DNA of 64,000 bases from Macrothele yani (GCA_039090855.1 CM077034.1:227001701-227065700); one strand, 5' to 3'; positions 1-10,530 are shown, counted from the first letter of the stretch. Notes: generated from the sequence alone by a model not told the origin. Numbers and translations: made by a program.

Positions 1-1281
1 CGACCCCTGAAAAAGCTCCCACAGTTCACGAAGATTTGATGTACACTGAAGAGCAATTGAATTAGAGATACCTGTCTAGTAACGTGTAGCACCACCTTTC
101 GCCCTGATGACGGCGGCGATTCGTCTCGGCATGTACTCGACAAGACACCGGAAGTGTTGGGAAACCATACGGATCCACGACCCCTGAAAAAGCTCCCACA
201 GTTCACGAAGATTTGATGTACACTGAAGAGCAATTGAATTAGAGATACCTGTCTAGTAACGTGTAGCACCACCTTTCGCCCTGATGACGGCGGCGATTCG
301 TCTCGGCATGGACTCGACAAGACACCGGAAGCGTTGGGAAGCCATACGGATCCACGACCCCTGAACAAGCTCCCAGAGTTCACGAAGATTTGATGTACAC
401 TGAAGAGCAATTGAATTAGAGATACCTGTCTAGTAACGTGTAGCACCACCTTTCGCCCTGATGACGGCGGCGATTCTTCTCGGCATGGACTCGACAAGAC
501 ACCGGAAGCGTTGGGAAGCCATACGGATCCACGACCCCTGAAAAAGCTCCCACAGTTCACGAAGATTTGATGTACACTGAAGAGCAATTGAATTAGAGAT
601 ACCTGTCTAGTAACGTGTAGCACCACCTTTCGCCCTGATGACGGCGGCGATTCGTCTCGGCATGGACTCGACAAGACACCGGAAGCGTTGGGAAGCCATA
701 CGGATCCACGACCCCTGAACAAGCTCCCACAGTTCACGAAGATTTGATGTACACTGAAGAGCAATTGAATTAGAGATACCTGTCTAGTAACGTGTAGCAC
801 CACCTTTCGCCCTGATGACGGCGGCGATTCTTCTCGGCATGGACTCGACAAGACACCGGAAGCGTTGGGAAGCCATACGGATCCACGACCCCTGAAAAAG
901 CTCCCACAGTTCACGAAGATTTGATGTACACTGAAGAGCAATTGAATTAGAGATACCTGTCTAGTAACGTGTAGCACCACCTTTCGCCCTGATGACGGCG
1001 GCGATTCGTCTCGGCATGGACTCGACAAGACACCGGAAGCGTTGGGAAGCCATACGGATCCACGACCCCTGAAAAAGCTCCCACAGTTCACGAAGATTTG
1101 ATGTACACTGAAGAGCAATTGAATTAGAGATACCTGTCTAGTAACGTGTAGCACCACCTTTCGCCCTGATGACGGCGGCGATTCGTCTCGGCATGGACTC
1201 GACAAGACACCGGAAACGTTGGGAAGCCATACGGATCCACGACCCCTGAACAAGCTCCCACAGTTCACGAAGATTTCATGG
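1..1281. repeat. 177-bp tandem array derived from a Tc1 element end
   Basis: A 177-bp unit repeats exactly; the terminal-inverted-repeat motif CACTGAAGAGCAATTGAA begins at 44, 221, 398, 575, 752, 929 and 1106. Read on the minus strand, each unit encodes the transposase C-terminus (ESMPRRIAAVIRAKGG followed by ATRY and a stop) plus the element's terminal repeat. The array runs directly into the one complete element at 1106. Units differ only by scattered substitutions such as aaaaagctc versus aacaagctc, so the expansion is recent. The array is cut by the window start, so its full length is unknown. Confidence 0.93.
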
Positions 1282-2145
1282 AGGGGGTCATCTCTCTCGA
1301 TGGCATCCCAGATGTGCTGAGGTCAGGTGACCTAGCTGGCCAAGGAAGCGAGGTCACGTCGGTGGAGTGTTCATCCAACCATTCGGATACAATTCGGGAG
1401 CTGCATTGTCTTGTTGCAGGATGAGGTCCCCAGTGGGATGTTGAAGACGCACAAACGCGAGAAAATGGTCGTCCAGGATATCCCGGTAACGTTGACCTGT
1501 GAGGGACGATGTCACACGTACTAGGGGTCCCATTTCAGTCCACGTAAACAGTCCCCAGACGAGAATGCCACCCCCACCAGCTTGAAGAGTACCCTGCTGG
1601 CAAGAAGGATCCATCGCTACATGTGGTTTGAGCCGTACTCGTACCCTGCCATCCGCATGCATCAACGTGAATCTCAACTCATCAGTCCAGGCAACATTTT
1701 CCCACATGTCTAGGGTCCAGTGGTGATGTTCCCGCGCCCATGCTAATCTTTGCACCCTCTGATGTGCGGTCAGCAGCGGTACCCTCGTGGGACGATCGCT
1801 TCTGTACCCCATAGTGAGGAGATGGTTCTGGATGGTGTGGTTGCTTTCACGTTTTTGTACACCATCGTTAAATTGCCGAGTGATTTCTGGCAGTGTGGCC
1901 CGTCTATCCGCTGTTACAATGCGAGCTAGCCGACGATGACCCCGCTCATCCACAAGGTGTTGTCCACGGCAGTTGGCCCTTGCGGGGATGGTTTTACCGG
2001 ATTCGATGTACTCACGGTGCACCCGTGACACAGTGGCTCGTGAAAATCCCAGTGCCTGCACGACTTCCGAGATGGGGTGACCCATTCGTCGGGCCCCGAC
2101 AATTTGCCCACGATCAAATGCGCTTATATCCTAGATCTTACCCAT
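1138..2145 (-). pseudogene. Tc1-like DD34E transposase, inactivated
   Basis: This is the cut-and-paste transposase of the surrounding element, a nuclear DNA-binding DDE enzyme. An open stretch (1354-2085) holds the helix-turn-helix region (MGHPISEVVQALGFSRATVS), the first catalytic aspartate in AWTDELRF and the second in LILQQDNAAP. Breaks: the likely start at 2145 is followed by an in-frame TAG at codon 5; the frame stops before the third motif; and near 1320-1335 the WPARSPDLS motif runs straight into a deletion that removes PIE, including the catalytic glutamate. Another shift follows near 1280. The C-terminus is recognisable to the stop at 1138. It cannot make active enzyme. Confidence 0.88.
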
Positions 2146-2173
2146 ATTGCGTCCGAATATTACTGATTTCCGT

Positions 2174-2237
2174 CGCTGTGGGTGGCCCTGTAAACGGAAA
2201 CGTCACGTCGTTTCCGTTTACAGGGCCGCCCACAGCG
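2174..2237. repeat. 64-bp near-perfect hairpin inside Tc1 family A
   Basis: Two 29-bp arms with one mismatch flank a 6-nt loop (TCACGT). The inner stem is CCCTGTAAACGGAAACG with its exact complement on the other side. It sits in the 5' untranslated region of the transposase. It could be a small foldback insertion or a native subterminal structure. Confidence 0.9.
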
Positions 2238-2440
2238 CCACTTTGCATAACGCCAGCTGTCTCTAGTTCAATTGCTCTTCTGTGTATTTATTGCATTTGC
2301 CGTATTTCTGGTTACTGGTGGGTTAGTTCACTTACTTTATGCCCTCTTTTTATACGAGTTTCGAGTTAGTTACAGTACAAATACCGTCTGCGTTAAAGCA
2401 AGTGACACTTTCGCAAATAAAACCTATGCCGAACCTCAAT

Positions 2441-3757
2441 GGCCGGGCCAGGTCGGGCCTGACAAAAATTGGGTGAGAACGGGCCGGGCCGGGTCGGGCC
2501 TGACATTAATTGGGTGGGAACGGGCCGGGCCTGACATTAATTGGGAGTAAACGGGCCGGGCCGGGCCGGGCCTGACATTAATTGGGAGTAAACGGGCCGG
2601 GCCAGACATTAATTCGGTGGGAATAGGCCGCTCCGGGTTGGGCATGACATTAATTGCCTGGGAACGTGCCTGGCCTGACATTAATTGGGTGGAAACGGGC
2701 CGGGCCAGACATTAATTGGGTGGGAACGGGCCGGGCCTGGCATTAATTGAGTCGAAACGGGCCGGGCCTGACATTAATTGGGTGGGAACGGGCCGGGCCT
2801 GACATTAATTGCGTGGGAACGGGCCTTGCCTGATATTAATTGGGTGGGAACGGGCCGGGCCAGACATTAATTGGGTGGGAACGGGCCGGGCCTGGCATTA
2901 ATTGAGTCGAAACGGGCCGGGCCTGACATTAATTGGGTGGGAACGGGCCGGGCCTGACATTAATTGCGTGGGAACGGGCCTTGCCTGATATTAATTGGGT
3001 GGGAACGGGCCGGGCCAGACATTAATTCGGTGGGAATAGGCCGCGCCGGGTCGGGCCTGATATCTATTGCGTGGGAACGGGCCTGGCATGACATTAATTT
3101 GGTGGAAAACGGGCCGGGCCTGGCATTAATTGAGTGGAAACGGGCCGGGCCAGACATTAATTGAGTGGGAACGGGCCGGGCCTGACATTAATTCGGTGGG
3201 AATAGGCCGGGCCGGGTGGGGCCTAACATTAATTGGGTGGGAACGGGCCGGGCTAGACATTAATTGGGTGGGAACGGGCCGGGGCTGGCATTAATTGAGT
3301 GGAAACGGGCCGGGCCAGACATTAATTGGGTGGAAACTGGCCGCGCCAAACATTAATTGGGTGGGAACGGGCCGGGCCAGACATTACTTGGGTGGGAACG
3401 GGCCGGGCCAGACATTAATTGGGTGGGAACGGGCCGGGCCAGACATTAATTGGGTGGGAACGGGCCGGGCCAGACATTAATTGGGTGGAAACTGGCCGCG
3501 CCAAACATTAATTGGGTGGGAACGGGCCGGGCCAGACATTACTTGGGTGGGAACGGGCCGGGCCAGACATTAATTGGGTGGGAACGGGCCGGGCCAGACA
3601 TTAATTGGGTGGAAACTGGCCGCGCCAAACATTAATTGTGTGGGAACGGGCCGGGACAGACATTAATTGTGTGGGAACGGGCCGGGCCAGACATTAATAG
3701 GGTAGGAACGGGCCGGGCCGGGTCGGGCCTGGCATTAACTTGGTGGTCTCGGGCCTA
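2441..3757. repeat. 31-bp GC-rich minisatellite
   Basis: The unit is built from GACATTAATTGGGTGGGAAC followed by GGGCCGGGCC and one base, 31 bp in all, about 42 copies. Variants include gagtcgaaac, ggaaactggccgcgcc and ttgcctgatatt. A higher-order period of 155 bp (five units) is clear: blocks at 2701 and 2856, and at 3295 and 3450, repeat the same variant order. Open frames across it are by-products of the periodicity. Confidence 0.93.
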
Positions 3758-4590
3758 AAAATATTGCATCTCGCAGGGTTGTATTGTGCATATTAAATTT
3801 TTATGGCATTCGCATGTACATTCCGCTGACTATAAGCATATCCTTTTTTCAAATGATATACTAATCAAACATGCATCGCATTTGCCAATTTACATTTTTT
3901 TTAAATTGTACATGTTCTTTCCCGGTCTTTTGAAGCGCAACGTTGCTGACGTTTCTAAAGTTATTTGCGAACAACTATAGCTTTTCAAGACTTGAAAGGG
4001 GCAAAAAAAAAAAAAAAATAAAAATAAAAGTGAATGAACTGCAAATGTGTTAGTTATGCCCAGTGAAAACAGTATGGCTTCCAAAACAAACACTCTCACT
4101 CCAGCTCTCAATGAAAACCTGCAAAAGCTTCTGGAGAGATGTGCTTCGGTCTTCCCGGGGTGATTTAATGCGAGTAAATAGAAAATCTGGATCCGACATA
4201 CGCTTCATCAGTAGCGTCAGAACACCTGCGCTGCCTCAAATTGTTGGTTTGTTTTTTTGTGTGAGTTAAAGCCTTTCAGCTGAAACGTCATTTTGGAAGC
4301 TGAGAGGTTTTGCTGTTTGCGTAATGCGGCTGGCTGGTTTTGTGGCAGTTGCGATTCCGCCGACCGGTTGTTTTAACAAAAACAAGAGAGGGAAAGAGAA
4401 AGCGTGTATGTGTGCGCATGTGTGGTGCTATGACGTCATAAATGATCAAGAAATTTGCTCGATATGCAGCTGTCGCTTTTATTTTGCTTCATCCCATCCA
4501 CGGTGTGGTTCCTCCATCATATAGAAATTCAGTGATTGATTGCATAAAGCTACTTTTTTTAGCACGTCTTTTGTAAAAAAAAAAAAAAAA
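3758..4590. other. Low-copy AT-rich interval without a recognised gene
   Basis: Mixed AT-rich sequence with A-runs near 4003-4018 and 4577-4591. I find no homology to a known protein in any frame and no repeat shared with the rest of the window. Short open frames here lack codon structure or motifs. Confidence 0.5.
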
Positions 4591-5043
4591 AGATCGCGCT
4601 TCTGTTATCGGTTTGTCCGTCCGTCTGTACCCACGATATCTCAGCAATTATTAGTCCGATTTGAAAAATCCTTTTTTGCATTGGAAAGCTTGAAATATGC
4701 AAATGATGATCCTTTATTTCGTTTTTTTTTTTTTTTTTACGATGTACAATTTCTCCGGTAGAGGGCGTAAATGCAGATGATGTCGAATTCAAAAATGCGT
4801 TTTATTCCACATATTTGCTTCTAAACATCCGATTGAAAAAAAAAATTATATCTTTCGATTCCATTTATGTTGAACAGTATTTTAGATATAGTTACTTTTT
4901 ACAAATTACGCATAGATTTTCCGCTAGGGGGCGTAAAAGTAACTTACATTTTCCCGATCACTCTTTCTTCTGAAACTCCGATTTGAAAATTTTGTTTTTC
5001 AGCGCATACATCTCCTAATGGAAAATCTTTTGCATATAATTTC

Positions 5044-5270
5044 GCCGCCCCGGTGGCGCAGTGGTCTAAGCGATGACCTCTGATCATTCATTCGAACGGG
5101 GTCCAGGTTCGAATCCCGGTGAGGCATGGATGTTGTGTTTGTCTTACGGCACTGGTTCTCTCCCTTCCCTGGAACCAGTGGCCTTAAATTAGGGACGGGC
5201 GACTGCTTATAGCCCATTGAGTTGCTCACGGTGGTCGTTAAACCTCCAACCAAAAAAAAAAAAAAAAAAA
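5044..5270 (+). mobile_element. tRNA-derived SINE, copy 1
   Basis: The head resembles a tRNA: A-box-like TGGCGCAGTGG and B-box GGTTCGAATCC, the two internal RNA polymerase III promoter blocks. A family-specific body follows (containing ctaaattagggacgggcgac and a tail ending ggtcgttaaacctcc) and then a run of about 19 A. The sequence before it, atataatttc (5034-5043), matches the base string after copy 2 (7233-7242), the likely target duplication of the ancestral insertion. Confidence 0.9.
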
Positions 5271-5463
5271 ATTTATATCTTTCGATTCCATTTATGTTGA
5301 ACAGTATTTTAGATATAGTTACTTTTTTCAAATTACGCATAGATTTTCCGCTAGGGGGCGTAAAAGTAACTTACATTTTCCCGATCACTCTTTCTTCTAA
5401 AACTCCGATTTGAATTTTTTTTTTCAGCGCATACATCTCCTAATGGAAAATCTTTTGCATATA

Positions 5464-7004
5464 CACTGCCGGACAATTGCTAAGGACGGATGACAATAGC
5501 AACGATAGCAACCATGAAATGGAAGGCAGGAAAATGTATAAATTAGCATAAGTGCGGGATACAGTAAGACGTGTTGTGCGTATGCAAATTTTGGATTGCC
5601 GAACTTGTTCGTGACGTCATAGCGCTGATAAGAGATATAAAGGATTTGACGCGTATTGACCGTTGTTGTTCAAACGCAAAGTTGAAAGGGAAAGAATCAA
5701 TTGACGAACTTGCAATTTTCAGTATGTCTTCCCGACATCACCTAGATGATTTTACGCGTGGCCGTATTATTGGCAAGATTGAAGAAGGGCGAAAAATAAC
5801 AGATGTTGCCAGGGAGTTCGACGTCAGCCACAGTGTTGTTTCAAGGTTTTCGAAATCATTTCAAACAAATGGAGAGTGTAGCAAACGTCACGGGGGAGGT
5901 CGTGTTCGCAGTACGACACCTGCAGAAGATCGGTACATAGTGCTATCAACAAAAAGACACCGGCGCAGCACAGCTAGTGAGGTAGCAAATCAGTTTATGG
6001 CTGCTACTGGCAAGCGGATCTCCCGAAAAACTGTCGCCAGACGTTTGCATGAAGGAGGACTATACGCCCGCCGTCCTGTTGTGTGCATCCCATTGTCCAG
6101 ACGTCACCGTACCGCCCGTTTGCAATGGTGCCATCAGCATCGCAATTGGACTGATAACGACTGGTCTGCTGTCCTCTTCTCAGATGAGAGTAGATACAGT
6201 CTATCGTCTGATTGTCGACGACAACTGATCTGGCGTGATAGTGGTACTGCATATTGTTCAGCAAACATACAGGAAAGGGACCGATATCCGACATGTAGTG
6301 TCATGGTATGGGCTGGCATCATGATCAATGGCCGTACGTCCCTCTATGTGCTTCCAACTGGGACTATGACTGGCCAACGATACATTAATGATGTTCTGCT
6401 ACCTCATGTTCGCATGTTCCGTGGTGCTGTCCGTGATAGATTCATTTTCATGGACGACAACGCAACATGTCATCGAACAGTCGCTGTCCAGGAGTGTCTT
6501 GAGAGCGAGGATATGCAACGCCTCGTATGGCCAGCACGTTCTCCCGATCTGAATCCCATTGAAAATTTGTGGGATGCTTTGGGGAGGAGTCTTGCTGGTC
6601 ACCAATGCCCTCCAATAAACAAGGACACCCTCATCTGTGCACTGACAGAGGAATGGGATAAATTACCCCAACAGCTGCTTGATAATGTTGTGCAAAGCAT
6701 GACACGACGTGCGCAATCTTGCATCGCCCTCCATGGTGGCCATATCCCGTATTGACATCTTACGCCGGAACGCCTGCGGACGGTAATTGCATTTTTTTCG
6801 CGTTTACATATTCTGCACAAAATGGCCTGTTTGTCCCTTGAACACGTTCCAAAGCCTTCTGGATTTCAGAGCACAATAAATTGTCTTTCTTGTAATTTCC
6901 TGGCATTCTGACATTATTTTATTTCACTTGGCATCCAACCACACTTACTTTTTTATGCGCTATATAGCCGTTTATGATCCGTCCTTAGCAATTGTCCAGC
7001 AGTG
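5464..7004 (+). mobile_element. Tc1-like transposon with intact transposase (family B, copy 1)
   Basis: The element is 1,541 bp with 28-bp terminal inverted repeats that differ at one base (CACTGCCGGACAATTGCTAA versus CACTGCTGGACAATTGCTAA) and TA target duplications at 5462-5463 and 7005-7006. It carries one uninterrupted transposase frame. A second copy of exactly the same length lies at 36336-37876 in reverse orientation. Intact termini plus an open frame make this the best candidate in the window for an autonomous element. Confidence 0.95.
5724..6755 (+). CDS. Tc1-like DD34E transposase, full length and open
   Basis: Predicted 343-residue transposase that would bind the element's terminal repeats and cut and paste it at TA sites. 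The start is placed at MSSRHHLDDFTRGRII, where homology to the reverse-strand copy's N-terminus and typical Tc1 N-termini begins; the same frame is open from 5571 but that extension has no motif. Residues about 10-110 form the paired helix-turn-helix DNA-binding region. The catalytic triad is visible: FSDESRYS, FMDDNATCH and SPDLNPIENLWD, with 34 residues between the second aspartate and the glutamate. One oddity: VVSRFSKSF replaces the VVSRLWKSF of the sister copy, in the DNA-binding region. Activity is inferred, not shown. Confidence 0.92.
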   Translation: MSSRHHLDDFTRGRIIGKIEEGRKITDVAREFDVSHSVVSRFSKSFQTNGECSKRHGGGRVRSTTPAEDRYIVLSTKRHRRSTASEVANQFMAATGKRISRKTVARRLHEGGLYARRPVVCIPLSRRHRTARLQWCHQHRNWTDNDWSAVLFSDESRYSLSSDCRRQLIWRDSGTAYCSANIQERDRYPTCSVMVWAGIMINGRTSLYVLPTGTMTGQRYINDVLLPHVRMFRGAVRDRFIFMDDNATCHRTVAVQECLESEDMQRLVWPARSPDLNPIENLWDALGRSLAGHQCPPINKDTLICALTEEWDKLPQQLLDNVVQSMTRRAQSCIALHGGHIPY

Positions 7005-7011
7005 TAATTTC

Positions 7012-7232
7012 GCCGCCCCGGTGGCGCAGTGGTCTAAGCGATGGCCTCTGATCGTTCGTCCGAACGGGGTCCGGGTTCGAATCCCGGTGAGGCATGGATG
7101 TTGTGTTTGTCTTACGGCACTGGTTCTCTCCCTTCCCTGGAACCAGTGACCCTAAATTAGGGACGGGCGACTGCTTATATCCAATTGAGTTGCTCACGGT
7201 GGTCGTTAAACCTCCAATAATAATAATAATAA
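7012..7232 (+). mobile_element. tRNA-derived SINE, copy 2
   Basis: Same family as the copy at 5044, with A-box TGGCGCAGTGG and B-box GGTTCGAATCC intact. Its tail is a short (TAA)n run rather than poly-A. It is the duplicate of the 5044 SINE, now separated from its upstream satellite by the Tc1-like element. The right target-duplication half atataatttc is at 7233-7242. Confidence 0.88.
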
Positions 7233-7300
7233 ATATAATTTCAAATTTTTGGTAAAGAATACTTTGGCCAGGCGTAAGTGTTAATTTTTGCTTCTGATGT

Positions 7301-8288
7301 CATCATCATCATCATCATTGTCAACCATTATCAATCCACTGCTGGACGAAGGTCTCCCCAAGTTTCCTCCACAACGGTCTGTCTTGTGCCAGTGTCCTCC
7401 ATGTCACCCCTGCATACTTTCGAATTTCATCCACCCATCTCCCATGTGGTCTTCTTCTGGGTCTTTTCCTGTCCCTTGGAATCCAGTCTAAAATTTCGGC
7501 TGTCCATCGATGATCTGTCCTTCTGGCAGTATGTCCAGCCCATTGCCATTTCAGGGATTTAACTCTGATCATGATGTCTTCCACTCTCGTCATTTTTCGG
7601 ATCCACGAGTTCCTCTTTGTATCTATCCTGGTTACACCAAGCATGCACCTCTCCATGCTGCTTTGAGTTGTCTGCAGCCTTTGTATGTCTCTTTTAGTTA
7701 AGGTCCACGTCTCTGCACCATACGTAAGCACTGGAAGGATGCATTGATCAAACACTTTTCTTTTAAGACATAATGGCATATTGCTCTTGAAAATTATGCT
7801 GTTTCTTCCAAAAGCTCTCCAGGCAAGTTTTGTACGCCGATTAATTTCTTCATCAATGTGACCCTCACTTGATATCTGCTGTCCAAGATAAACGTACGTG
7901 TCTGTTATCTCCAGCTTTTCTCCATCAATCGATAAATCTTCATTTCTTGTAAAAGCATTGAACATCACTTTTGTCTTCTGAAAGTTCATTTTTAACCCCA
8001 CTTCTTTACTCTTGTCAGCAAGTTCCTGGATCATACTCTGCAGCTCTGATGGGCTAGTTGCAAAAATGACTACGTCGTCAGCAAAACGAAGGTGGGTTAG
8101 ATAATCTCCATTAATCTTTATCCCCATATTTTCCCAGCTCAGCGACTGAAAAACACCCTCCAATGTGGCATTAAAGAGCTTCGGAGATATGGTGTCACCT
8201 TGTCTCACTCCCTTTCCAGTTTTTACGTGTGTTGTATTTTCAAACAGCCTAATCTTTGCACTTGCATTTTCATAGATGTTATTAATAA
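7301..8288 (-). mobile_element. RTE-clade LINE, 5'-truncated
   Basis: About 990 bp of the 3' end of an RTE LINE in minus orientation, ending in a (CAT)n-type microsatellite tail (on the plus strand catcatcatcat at 7301). An 8-bp target duplication tctgatgt flanks it at 7293-7300 and 8289-8296. The truncation point lies within attaataat just upstream of the strand-transfer junction. It interrupts the old ~155-bp satellite. Confidence 0.9.
7321..8208 (-). pseudogene. RTE reverse transcriptase, C-terminal fragment
   Basis: An open 295-residue stretch covers the reverse-transcriptase catalytic core onward: MRQGDTISPKLFNATL, the LRFADDVVIFA box with the paired catalytic aspartates, the YVYLGQQISSEGHI and ILPVLTYGAETWTL motifs of RTE enzymes, and the C-terminal RRPHGRWVDEIRKYAG region ending FVQQWIDNG. 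The endonuclease and the first half of the reverse transcriptase are missing through 5' truncation, so it is not functional despite the open frame. Confidence 0.9.
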
Positions 8289-9400
8289 TCTGATGTATTT
8301 ACCATAAAATCGCAGCTGCTAAAACATCGATTAAAAAATTCTTTCGTGGACTGATGCCACTCACATCGATAAACCTTTTCCGAATATTTTCTTCTTAAAA
8401 TATTCCACAGTGTCTCCGCCAGGGGGCGTAGACGTACATCTTATTTTTGTCAATATCTCTACTTCTAGGAGTCCGATTTGAAAAATTCCTTCTTTATTTG
8501 GATAGTGTTTTCCGTGTGGCATGTTTTTCATATGATTTCAAAGTGTTCAAGTAATTCATAGATTTTCCGCTAGAGGGCGTAGCGGTAAATTGCGTTTCCC
8601 CCTATATCTCTGCTTCTAAATCTCCGATTTGAAAACTTCTTTCTCCACCGGATACAGCTCCTGATGGGAAATCGTTTGCACATAATTTCTAATTTTTGTA
8701 AAAAAATAGTTTGGTCACCAGGGAGCGTAAATCTTAATTTCCGCTTCTGTTGTATTTGCAGCAAAATATGAACTTCTAGATTCTCGATTGAAAAAAAACG
8801 TCGTTTGTTGACCGATACTACTCATGTCGACAAACCTTTTAGGAAAATTTTCTTCTTGAAAAAATGCATGGTTTTTACGCCAGTGGACGTAGATGTATAT
8901 CTGATTTTTGTCAATATCTCTACTTCTAAGAGTACGATTTGAAAAATTCCTTCTTTGTTGGATAGTGTTTCCGATGCGAAATGTTTTTCCTATAAATTCA
9001 AAATTTTCAAGTAAATCATAGACTTTCCGCTAGGGGGCACAAAGGTCAATTGCGTTTTCTGAGTTATTTCTGCTCCTGAAGCTCTGATTTGAAAAATTCT
9101 TGCTGTATCGCATACAAGACCTGATGGAAAATATTTTTAACATAAATTCTAATGTCGGGTAAAGAATGGTTTAGCCACCAGGGGTCATATGTGTTAATTT
9201 CTGCTTCTGAAGTATTTGTTGCAAAATCTGGGCTCCTGAAAACTCGACTAATTTTCTTTTTTCTTCGACCGATACCGCTTTACGGATAAACCTTTTGAGA
9301 ATACTTTCTTCCTAAACTAGTGCATGGTTTTCCCACCAGGGGACGTAAAGTCACATCTTATTTTTGTCGATATCTCTGTTTCTAAGAGTTCGTAAGCTCA

Positions 9401-10530
9401 CGATTCCGTTTACAGCAATATCTGAGGGATTAAAAACCCGATTGAAAATCTTCTTTCTTTGGTCAGATCTATTGTTTTCCATACCGGTTCCATTGACTTT
9501 GAATAGCTTTGATAAATTTAATTCGCGTCAGAACGGATTCAAAAGACGTGCTTATTACACCCGAAAATTCGGTGTCAACTTTCTTGTTTAAAGTATAGCT
9601 AGCTACGGCTACATTTGAATTCTTAAAAAAGTAGCTTGCAGCCCCTTTTTCCGAAAAGTAGCTTAACTACAGTACATTTTCTGAAAAATAGTTATTTTCC
9701 CTCCTTTTTTTTAATTACTAAAACAATTTTTGTTACAATATTCCAGGTTAGCTATGTTAACTGCGAAGCCCATAGTATTTAAAAAAAGCAAATAAAAAAA
9801 TACCATATCTGTAAATCCATTCTCTAAGATGATGGAATCTCTCAATCAACAGTCCTTAAAAAAAAAAAAACAAGGCTGTCTAGAAAACACAAGGTCTTGA
9901 CATTAGAAAGATGAGTTCCCTCTTTTAGTGACGTCACGCGGAAACCAAAGCTTATAATTGGTTACCAACGCTGTGGCACGTGACGTCAAACACGCCATTG
10001 AGCTATCAGTCCTGTGACGCCAGAATGACGTCGCAAACGGAGGGAACAAATCTCTTTAATGTCGTAGCCTTGTGTTTTCTAGACGACCTTGAAAAAACGC
10101 TAGAGTTGTCGTCACGTAAGAGCTGTCTTCGCTGGCTGACTGAGATTTCCGAGTTAGTATAGTTTGGGTAGCTTTCACAATGTTAAGTCAAGTCAGGTAT
10201 AGAATAATACTTCCGGAAATGACGTGAGTCTCTTAACCGTGAAGCCACAAGGTGTGGTAATTTGACGTTGTTTACATGATACCTATGTGATTAGAACTGT
10301 GTGTATTTTGGAATTGCGTGAATTTTGGTTGCAGAAATCATGCTAAGGGTGTTCTTTCCAATAGCGCCTGCGCTTGCCTGCTGACGTAGCGGTTACGTTC
10401 GCTAAGACGTTACAACAGGCCGCATGAGGATTACATCGGTAAAGTAAATACACTACTTACCAACAAGTAATAATTGGACACCAGACGATATCTGCGGTCC
10501 TGGTACACGTCACGGCCGCCGCCGTTAAAA
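9401..10530. other. Interval without recognised gene; short TAGCTAC and CRE-like motifs
   Basis: No protein homology seen. At 9595-9700 an AT-rich stretch repeats gtagctta/tagctac motifs. Near 9930-10030 there are TGACGTCA octamers (gtgacgtcacgcgg, cacgtgacgtcaaac), a CREB/ATF-type site, but no adjacent coding sequence to give it meaning. Confidence 0.4.

Larger units (their letters stand above)
1106..2284 (-). mobile_element. Tc1-like DNA transposon, decayed (family A)
   Basis: The element is bounded by TA dinucleotides (1104-1105 and 2285-2286) and about 25-bp terminal inverted repeats: CACTGAAGAGCAATTGAA on the left and the complement of CACAGAAGAGCAATTGAA on the right. It is 1,179 bp and carries one minus-strand transposase frame. 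Its left terminal 171 bp plus six flanking bases form the 177-bp unit repeated upstream. A 64-bp hairpin lies between the transposase start and the right end. Confidence 0.88.
4849..7242. repeat. 427-bp duplication (satellite plus SINE), second copy split by a Tc1
   Basis: Sequence from 4849 (tatctttcgattcc) repeats from 5276, an offset of 427 bp. The duplicated unit is about 190 bp of old satellite plus a SINE. In the second copy a Tc1-like element (5464-7004) occupies a TA in gcatataattt, exactly where satellite passes into SINE; removing it restores the junction seen at 5030-5050. Order of events: satellite, SINE insertion, duplication, Tc1 insertion. Confidence 0.85.
4591..9400. repeat. 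Old diverged ~155-bp satellite hosting later insertions
   Basis: The motif tccgatttgaaaa recurs at about 4668, 4828, 4975, 5403, 8469, 8624, 8785, 8932 and 9084, about 155 bp apart where uninterrupted. Each unit also carries a ccgctagggggcgtaaa-like block and a phrase like atctctacttctaa. Every third unit is most alike (8469 versus 8932), giving a trimer of about 462 bp. The array is split by a SINE, a 427-bp duplication, a Tc1-like element and an RTE LINE, so it predates all of them. Divergence is high. Confidence 0.75.

Noticed and set aside
2436..3635. Gly/Pro-rich repeated frames (GNGPGQTLIGW)
   Set aside because: By-products of the 31-bp minisatellite, present on both strands with no start context or other motif.
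9930..10030. CRE-containing promoter
   Set aside because: Two TGACGTCA-type sites are present, but no coding sequence, TATA box or transcript evidence lies near, so a promoter call is not supported.
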